64,000 nt of DNA from Owenia fusiformis (taxonomy: Eukaryota; Annelida; Polychaeta; Sabellida; Oweniidae), in the NCBI GenBank assembly GCA_903813345.2, contig CAIIXF020000002.1, positions 31,056,926 to 31,120,925 of the forward strand, given 5' to 3'. Numbering within the stretch: the stretch's first letter is position 1; each line of letters opens with the position of its first letter. The notes below the pieces were generated by a model, which was given only the letters and a program-made list of their open reading frames with translations, made no database searches and was not told where the DNA came from. Position numbers and translations under genes: made by a program. Below, one piece after another: positions 58,910-64,000 of this stretch.

Positions 58910-61900
58910 CTACAATTTCTTTAAGGCAGAGTTCAATCCAAAATGCTCTTCAACATCAAAGTCCAAAACAAGTAGTTTGGTTTCCTCCGTGCCATTTCTC
59001 GATCCAACTGCACATACAAGTTTTGTATTACTACACCTCACACGCCAAACTACCCCTCCGCTTCCCCCACTGTCCAAACTAACGAGATTTCGTACAAATT
59101 CACCGTTTTTCAAATCCCAAATTTTGACAGTTCCATCATCTGAAGAAGTGATGACAAATTTTCTGTTGAACTGTAGGCATGTCACAGCACTCTGGTGCTT
59201 GTTGGTGCCTGCAAAAAAACAAATCAAATTTTCTCAAAATTATTTTCAAACTTTTTGAGAAATTCAGTATATGAGCCCCGCCATAGGAAAACCGGTCTTA
59301 TCACAAAAATTGAAACTGTGCTAGAGAGCCAAAAATGTGCCCAAGATTAAGAGGAAAATGTGCTAAATTCAAATCCATGTTTTGGTCTATATCTGCGAGG
59401 AAAAATTTATTAGACATAAGCCATGGGACATTTGAAAGGCCTCTTTGTGCTTTTTAAGAAAAACAATAAAATCAAAATATTGAAAAAATCTGTGATAAGA
59501 CCAGCTTTCCTGTGGCCTGGCTCATATAGTAAAGTACATTTATAACTAATTTTTTTAATTTCAACCCTAATAACTGTAGAAGCAAAAGTGTCACTGCCAG
59601 TGCCTGGTATATCTATTACATGTATATACAGTAAAGGAAATGCCACTGTAGGTGGAACACTCTGAAAATGCAACACTTTTCCCCATGACCAACTGACTAA
59701 GGCCTTATTGTATTGTATTTTGTTATACCACCAATTAAGGTGAGCAATACCTTTTGGGTATATCCTGTATAGATACAGTCGTAATTTACGTAATTAACAA
59801 TGAAGATAGACCCAGAAACCCCTCCTTGAAGGAGCCCTTATGTTAAAAAATGAGCCTCTCTAAGTGGAACACCTAAGTGGAACACTTGATAGAGTTACAA
59901 CGAAGATGTTCCACTTACACAGGTTTTACTGCACATTCCCACTCAAACCCATATTCCATTTCAAGACATAACTACCACCATAATATGATTATTGTCATTT
60001 ATTGATTTATGACATGTATCTTCATGAGAACAAGCCTCACCTTGTAATGTCTGTAAGCATTGGCCAGTCAATATATCCCACACTTTAACAGTCGAGTCAG
60101 CATTCCCAGATACAAGAATATTGTCTTTAAGTTCCATTCCGCTAGTTAAGGACTGATGCCCTATGAGAGTGTGAAGACAGTTGCCAGTCTCAACATCCCA
60201 AACTCTAATTGATGTGTCCAGTGAGCCACTGACAATGTGAGCTCCATCAAACTACAAAACATGTCATAAAGATCATAAGTCCTCATTTAGTATGCAATGT
60301 GAGCTCCATCAAACTACAAAACATGTCATGAAGATCATAAGTCCTCATTTAGTATGCAATGTGAGCTCCATCAAACTACAAAACATGTCATAAAGATCAT
60401 AAGTCCTCATTTAGTATGCAATGTGAGCTCCATCAAACTACAAAAACATGTCATAAAGATCATAAGTCCTCAGTTAGCAGTGCATGAAATAAGGATTTTT
60501 TTAACCTAGACATTTTGGCAGGCCAGCCAGATTTTAACCAGCCATATCATTTTTTCTCAGGCCAATTTCTGGCAGGCTGTTTCTTACTTTCCCCCTAGAT
60601 TCACCTTACAAAAACATGAGGAACATGTACATGTTGATCAAACTAAACTGTACTGATTTTGGTCGGTTAAGAAATGCTCAGAACTCAGGAGCTTCAAGGT
60701 ATTCAAAAAAAAAAATTTTGGCCAGCAGGCTTCTCTGTCCTTGGGGCTGAGCTGGACATTTAGGCATGATTATCTGAGAGGAAATGTGAACCTAAATCTA
60801 TCTAGATTTTTATTTCTTTAAAAATCTGAAAACCAGGTGCGAACAAAACTAAGTTGGAGGCATAACGATCCCAGTATTTATTTTACATGTCAGATTATTT
60901 TGAGTCATCCCGCAGACAAAAATACATGTTCACATCACAAAACGCAAAATATGACAACACATACTTTGACATACTTTGATATGTATTCATTTAGGCAGTC
61001 ATTTTGAAATGACTGAGTCATGACTCTAAAAAGTTACATTTCTCCTATTAATATCTACAATATGCAACACAGGAGAAATACTTTGGAGGGAATCACGTTT
61101 AATGCCATAAAGGCAAGGCATTAAGCATGAAGAAATTGTATAATGAAATAAATTGTTAATGAATAAAAAAAAGAAATGTGAATTCTAATATTCTGGCAGC
61201 CAATGTATGTCAGATTTTTCGATGCAATTTCCATTTTTTCTAAATGTCTATTTTCATCAGAGCCGATAGTAATAACACTGTGTTTTACCTGCAATGAGTA
61301 GACCCTGTTTGTGTGGCCCTGTAAAGTGTGTAAGCAAGTCTCAGTATCTGGATCCCAGATCTTCACCATATAGTCATAGGCGCCACTGACGACTCGTCTC
61401 CCGTCATACTGCACGCAGCGCACTGCCGCCACATGGCCCATGAGGACATGTAAGCACTGACCTGAGTCTATGTTCCACATTCGTAAAGTAGCGTCCCTAG
61501 AACCACTGACAACACTGGAAATGGAAAACCATTGCAATTTATTATTACATAGTACTTGGTGCAAATGATAAGCACCTGAGAAAAGACAATTACTTTTGAT
61601 CTGAGCCAGATCAGATTAGTTTTTCAGCACGTATAGGAGAATATAACAACTGGTCAGTCATTAAAATTTGATTTGCAGTTCTGAATCTAAAGCGCACACC
61701 TGACACATCCTAGCATGGAGTCAGATTATTTATTTGAGGAGTGTGGAACTGGAATAAGCATCTAAAAAATTTAGATCCAAATTTAGACAGACTGATGTTT
61801 GTTAAACCCAAGACTGATACATAAACGAGCCCATGTAATAATCAAAAATTGTAAACTTACATATTTTCAAACAGATGCATACATCTAACTGTTGAAGTGT

Positions 61901-63323
61901 GACCATAAAGGGTATGTGTACATTGACCAGTGTCAGCATTCCAGACTTTGAGAGTTCTGTCAGTTGATCCACTTATTATAACATTTCCTTGCATTTGCGA
62001 TGACCAAACACCCCCTGTATGACCAACTAAGGTACGTAAGCACTGAAATACAATAAATTGAATATACATTAATTGAATATACATGCAATTGAATGTACAT
62101 TTAATAAAACCCAATGTGGTCAACTTTGGCCACAAATGCAAAACAATGAAAACAATGAAACTTGTATACAAAAGCATTGGAAATGATGGGAATGGTTTAC
62201 TTATTGAGTATAAAAGTTCCACATAATCAGATTGCAATCACCGAAAAGGAGCATTATATTTTACAGGAATACCTGTGAAACAGAGACCAGTATTCATAGT
62301 GGCCAAATTCCTTCTTTGTGGATGGATGTGCCTTATCGAAATTTATGGTTGAAATATTCTGACCTTTACTTAATCTATTAAATTAAAACGCATGTGTTCT
62401 GCAACATACAACAAAAATTTGCGATCCTTTTAAATCTTAACTTTGAGTGTACAAATGCTTGAAGAACCAGAAAAAACTATTTTTCAAAAACTCAGTTTTT
62501 CTAAAACAAATTCTTGATAAAAACATATTTCCAAACTTTGCATAGTTTCTTTAATGAGGAGTACTCACTTTTCCAGTTAAGGCGGACCAAACTTTTAGTG
62601 TGTTGTCATCAGATCCACTCACAATACGATTGCCACAGAACTCCAGGCAGGTAATTACATGGTCATCATGTCCTTTCAATACCTACAACAAAAAGAACTT
62701 TATTGTTTAATGTTTTAACAAGAATTCCCACTGACAAGTGCCATTGGGAGAACACAAAGCACACTTATCTCGTACTTCTTTCACTCAAATAATCTTATGT
62801 ATTAAGTATCTTATACACAGTAAGCAAATTTTAAATGTCATTTTACATAAGTTTTTTAAAGCATTTTAAAGCCTAAATCAGAATTTTATACAACATACAA
62901 TGTCAATGTGGTGTTGGATCTAGTAAAGGATTCCTCTCATATTTTCAACAGGGAAAACTGTTGTTTTACTTCAGACTTTTGACATTAATTGGAGACATTT
63001 TACAATCACTTCTGAGTTAACAATTACTCAACCAAACATACCTTTGGATTTTTCACTGAACCCGTACGCCAGTTTTGTTCAATTTGATGCTGTCGCATAT
63101 AAAGCGCCTTATATGGGCATGGAGCTTTTGGAGAGGACACAAGAGGTGACAAGGATTTCCTCCGTACTCTAGGCCCAAAAACTAGCGCCTCATCTATATT
63201 TTCTTGGTTGCACTTTTCCCGCCAAAGTAAATTGTCCTCTGCTAGAATACGCCAATAGCGACAAGTCTGAGCAGCTTGGAGTAAATCTTTCGGATCCAAG
63301 AATGATAAAACATATAACGCCAA
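58910..63323 (-). CDS. FBXW7: FBXW7, F-box/WD40 substrate receptor of SCF ubiquitin ligase (5' part missing)
   Basis: Six exons on the minus strand: 63323-63042, 62682-62569, 62042-61861, 61514-61289, 60251-60041 and 59208-58910. All are GT-AG and in phase, giving 437 aa to the stop. The first exon is most of the F-box ([37 protein letters not shown]) and its linker. It opens with an acceptor, so the N-terminal exons lie right of the window. The remaining exons form the eight-blade WD40 propeller. The three arginines that hold phosphodegrons in human FBXW7 (465, 479, 505) are all kept, in [16 protein letters not shown] and AAVRCVQY. It recruits phosphorylated cyclin E, Myc and Notch-type substrates in other animals. 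The C-terminus is about 10 residues longer than in human. Confidence 0.97.
59627..59932. mobile_element. pogo/Tigger-like remnant in FBXW7 intron
   Basis: ACAGTAAAGGAAATGCCACT at the left and ACACAGGTTTTACTG at the right resemble the ends of 48216-48393. GTGGAACAC units lie inside. Confidence 0.5.
60237..60485 (-). repeat. 62-bp minisatellite carrying a 3' splice site of FBXW7
   Basis: Four units. On the minus strand each holds about 43 nt of intron ending GTTTTGTAG and then the first 19 nt of the fifth WD40 exon in this window (TTTGATGGAGCTCACATTG). The left-most unit is the true exon start at 60251. Confidence 0.93.
60486..61288 (-). other. rest of FBXW7 intron 4, no other gene
   Basis: AT-rich. 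A stretch around 60510-60760 (GGCAGGCCAGCCAG) looks like a dispersed repeat, but I found no second copy here. Confidence 0.4.
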
Positions 63324-64000
63324 CTGAAAGAAAAATGCCATGGTGGTTGTTAGTTAAGTCAAGACTTAGCAAATATAAAAAATAAGCAAAGATCCCTCTT
63401 AACTGTTAAAATGCTTTTTAAGCGAGAGATAATTCATAAAAAAGAAACTAGTTAAATAAATGAAAAACATGGTATGCTCAATATTTCAACTGACATCATG
63501 TAATATAATTAGCAACTACATTACAACATAATAAATTGATGATCACAACAATCTTAAGAACCAGTTATGTAAAATAGGAAATGTCTCTCATTACAAATAG
63601 TAATAGATATTTCAATTTTGTATTTTCTGGTTTCATGAACTCTAGCTAATTCAGAATTTTGACGATTGACAGGTAAAATTTTCTGAAATGTCAAATACAC
63701 AATTTTTTACGATCTGTGAATTTTCTTAAAGATGCATTATGCCATAGGTTTCTCCCCCAGACAATCAATAATGTCCTATTGTTATTGCTCATATAATAGC
63801 TCACATACCATGGATATATCTTGAGAATAACTTTTGGGTATATTATTGCCGAAATATCGGAAATAATCAACAGAACAACCAAACTCCAGAATTTACACAA
63901 TAGATTCCTCGGCTAGCGACGGGAATCCCCATTGAGTCACACAAGCAGTGTAGTCATTAACGGCCTTCCCGGCGGACATTGTCCAGTAGATTGAGCCCCG
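63324..64000 (-). other. FBXW7 upstream intron, no exon seen
   Basis: In frame before 63323 the sequence is a pyrimidine tract and an acceptor. I see no preceding FBXW7 exon up to the window end. The last 100 bases are more GC-rich but show no clear reading frame. Confidence 0.45.

Noticed and set aside
58803-59258. 151-aa plus-strand frame
   Set aside because: It is the antisense shadow of the last FBXW7 exon.

Overview
This window is nuclear DNA from an animal. Genes are split by GT-AG introns, the intergenic DNA is AT-rich, and DNA transposons, LINE fragments and minisatellites are dense. Four host genes are recognisable: one exon of an SLC6 transporter, a complete THEM6-like gene, a complete AIMP1 gene, and the F-box/WD40 part of FBXW7. 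Their similarity to the human proteins, together with Polinton-type elements and LINEs, points to an invertebrate bilaterian, probably marine. I cannot name the species. The minisatellites lying across exon edges recall a class I remember being described in amphioxus, so a cephalochordate is a weak first guess.

Layout. 1-1117 holds one SLC6 exon (minus strand) and intronic or flanking DNA. 1118-21066 is a LINE fragment invaded by two near-identical 9,397-bp Polinton-like elements, 1981-11377 and 11636-21032, in the same orientation. Each has TIRs of about 240 bp containing a tRNA-like Pol III module. Each also carries an intron-split protein-primed DNA polymerase B, a zinc-finger packaging-type ATPase and a chromodomain integrase. 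No capsid or protease gene is visible. The target-site duplications show two independent insertions followed by an inversion.

21067-41000 has no host gene that I can find. It holds short DNA transposons with clear target duplications, a LINE tail, an inverted-repeat pair enclosing about 5 kb of degenerate tandem repeats, a CCATGG-rich palindromic tract, arrays containing TGACCT motifs, and a 2.6-kb element with 16-bp TIRs.

41386-63323 is the gene cluster: THEM6-like (minus), AIMP1 (plus) and FBXW7 (minus). THEM6 and AIMP1 are divergent across a compact promoter. AIMP1 and FBXW7 are convergent.

The most striking pattern is that four minisatellites in this cluster are built from exon edges. 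They are the last coding exon and stop codon of THEM6 (43 bp), the 3' splice site of THEM6 exon 2 (53 bp), the 5' splice site of AIMP1 exon 5 (40 bp, about 47 copies) and the 3' splice site of an FBXW7 WD40 exon (62 bp, 4 copies). In the three splice-site arrays, using a decoy site adds an early in-frame stop.
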